NCBI GenBank assembly: GCA_003156795.1
Contig: PMHU01000263.1
Coordinates: 11,097 to 23,820 of the forward strand
Direction of reading: 5' to 3'
DNA length: 12,724 bases
Origin: Acidimicrobiaceae bacterium
GTDB taxonomy: Bacteria > Actinomycetota > Acidimicrobiia > Acidimicrobiales > Palsa-688
The notes under the pieces: generated by a model
What the model saw: the letters and a program-made list of their open reading frames with translations, nothing else
Database searches by the model: none
What the model was told of the DNA's origin: nothing
Program-made: the position numbers and the translations under genes
In this document: one piece after another, positions 12,009 to 12,724 of the stretch
Layout: each line of letters begins with the position of its first letter
Position numbering within the stretch: position 1 is the first letter of the stretch

Positions 12009-12413
12009 CTATGCACGCCTGACTTCCTGAACCATGAAGCTGTTGCCGTCGGGGTCGCTGAAGCTGAGAAACGATCCGTAGTCGCGGCGTTGAGGGTCTG
12101 GCCCGGGCACCTGATTGCCCTCGGCGAAGTGGAAGATCTCGCTGGCTTCTACACCCCGTTCGACCAGCTCGGCCCTGGCGGCCTCGATATCGGCGACCAC
12201 GAGGTGTAGGCCGCGAACGGAACCGGGCGCGTCCAGGTTCTTCATGATGGTGATCGAGCAGGCCGACCCCGGCGGTGTTACCTGCACCACTCGAAAGTCC
12301 TCGCCGGCGCGGTGGTCGACATCCAGGTTGAAACCGACCTTGTCGACGTAGAACGCCTTGGCTCGGTCGACGTCCGAGACCGGTACCACTACGAGTTCGA
12401 GCTTCCAGTCCAT
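12009..12413 (-). CDS. VOC superfamily protein (glyoxalase/dioxygenase-like)
   Basis: The 134-residue protein has the two beta-alpha-beta-beta-beta halves of the vicinal oxygen chelate fold. The first half is LELVVVPVSDVDRAKAFYVD then KVGFNLDVDHRAGEDFRVVQVTPPGSACSITI. The second is GLHLVVADIEAARAELVERGVEASEIF ending YGSFLSFSDPDGNSFMVQEV. H70 and E130 are at usual metal-ligand positions and E6 stands where many members have His, so metal binding is plausible but the reaction is open. PVSDVDRAKAFY and FSDPDGN are the classic family signatures. The start is ATG 12413; upstream GGCGG is a weak ribosome-binding site. It is convergent with the acyltransferase. Confidence 0.93.
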   Translation of the reverse strand: MDWKLELVVVPVSDVDRAKAFYVDKVGFNLDVDHRAGEDFRVVQVTPPGSACSITIMKNLDAPGSVRGLHLVVADIEAARAELVERGVEASEIFHFAEGNQVPGPDPQRRDYGSFLSFSDPDGNSFMVQEVRRA

Positions 12414-12518
12414 GGGGAGGCCGCCTTTGCGATAGCCGGGCAGGGTCCGGTCGGTGTTCTACTAGTGAAACGTGGACCCTCCCACGAACTCATCGCGAAA
12501 TTGGTGACTCTTCTTCCA

Positions 12519-12547
12519 TTAACACCGTCACGGCGACCACGTAGCGT
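12519..12547 (+). promoter_or_regulatory. Promoter of the last (partial) gene, probably leaderless
   Basis: TTAACA (12519-12524) and TAGCGT (12542-12547) are separated by 17 bp. The GTG start codon follows seven bases after the -10, so the transcript would start at or beside it. CCACG-TAG-CGTGG (12537-12549) is a small inverted repeat over the -10 and may be a protein site. Confidence 0.6.
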
Positions 12548-12554
12548 GGGGGGC

Positions 12555-12724
12555 GTGGGCGCGACGAGCGTGTACCTAGAGGTGGGTAAGACGAGCACGT
12601 TCGCGTGTGCGCTCGACTGGCCGGGATGGTGCCGGCGGGGCAAGAATCCGACCGACGCCATTGAGGCGCTCGTCAGTTACATCCCCCGATATGCGGTCGT
12701 GGCCGGACCCGACTTCGATCCAGG
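12555..12724 (+). CDS. Small conserved actinobacterial protein of unknown function (3' end outside window)
   Basis: From GTG 12555 the frame stays open to the window end, 56 codons: VGATSVYLEVGKTSTFACAL, then DWPGWCRRGKNPTDAIEALV and SYIPRYAVVAGPD. This closely recalls a family of hypothetical actinobacterial proteins that begin YLE.G...TFA.ALDWPGWCR.G and continue AL.AL..Y.PRY. Its function is unknown to me. The Trp-Pro-Gly-Trp-Cys block is the most distinctive feature. No ribosome-binding site precedes the GTG; instead a well-spaced -35/-10 pair ends seven bases upstream, which supports a leaderless start. The short length is the main limit on confidence. Confidence 0.7.
   Translation, partial: MGATSVYLEVGKTSTFACALDWPGWCRRGKNPTDAIEALVSYIPRYAVVAGPDFDP

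Noticed and set aside
11803..12030. 75-codon plus-strand frame after the acyltransferase
   Set aside because: Its composition is driven by the decamer repeats (Pro/Thr/Gln/Arg), it overlaps the end of the VOC gene and has no family resemblance.
12389..12661. 90-codon minus-strand frame upstream of the VOC gene
   Set aside because: It runs through the promoter and antisense to the start of the YLEVGK gene, and shows no recognisable motif.

Overview
The window is GC-rich and gene-dense. It uses GTG starts freely, and two genes appear to be transcribed without leaders. It encodes two probable F420-dependent enzymes (an Rv0121-type PPOX protein and a TIGR03619-type luciferase-like protein), several TetR regulators and a short protein type known from actinomycetes. 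This points to an actinobacterium, possibly a soil or aquatic Acidimicrobiia-like lineage. That placement is inference from gene content; no marker gene is present.

Layout. Positions 1-2856 hold the 3' part of a large extracellular protein with Ig-like repeats and a C-terminal beta-solenoid-like region. Positions 2921-4495 hold an SDR/epimerase-like enzyme (-) divergent from a TetR regulator (+). Positions 4514-5616 repeat that plan: an NTF2/SnoaL-like protein (-) divergent from a second TetR regulator (+). A two-domain DUF427 protein (-) converges on that regulator and overlaps its end. Upstream of it lie a stand-alone cyclic-nucleotide-binding protein (-) and a decayed MOSC gene (-) whose last frame ends in an ATGA overlap with the start of the cNMP-binding gene. 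Positions 7245-8588 carry the two F420-type genes as a likely operon (+). A sterol desaturase/fatty acid hydroxylase family protein (-) shares its stop codon with that operon's last gene, and a third TetR gene (-) lies upstream of the hydroxylase. This TetR is divergent from a C45/AAT-type Ntn acyltransferase (+). The right end has a repeat-rich spacer with a possible YbjQ remnant, a VOC protein (-) and the start of a small conserved actinobacterial protein (+), cut by the window end.

The most informative signals are in the three TetR divergent intergenic regions. Each contains a different multi-copy inverted repeat laid over recognisable -35/-10 elements, so these look like three independent local regulator-target modules: SDR with TetR-1, NTF2-like with TetR-2, and acyltransferase (perhaps also hydroxylase) with TetR-3. 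The effectors are unknown. I see no phage, CRISPR, insertion sequence or RNA gene. Nothing here is clearly a wholly new multi-gene system; the best candidates for follow-up are the operator arrays, the repeat-built acyltransferase leader, the decayed genes and the modular surface protein.
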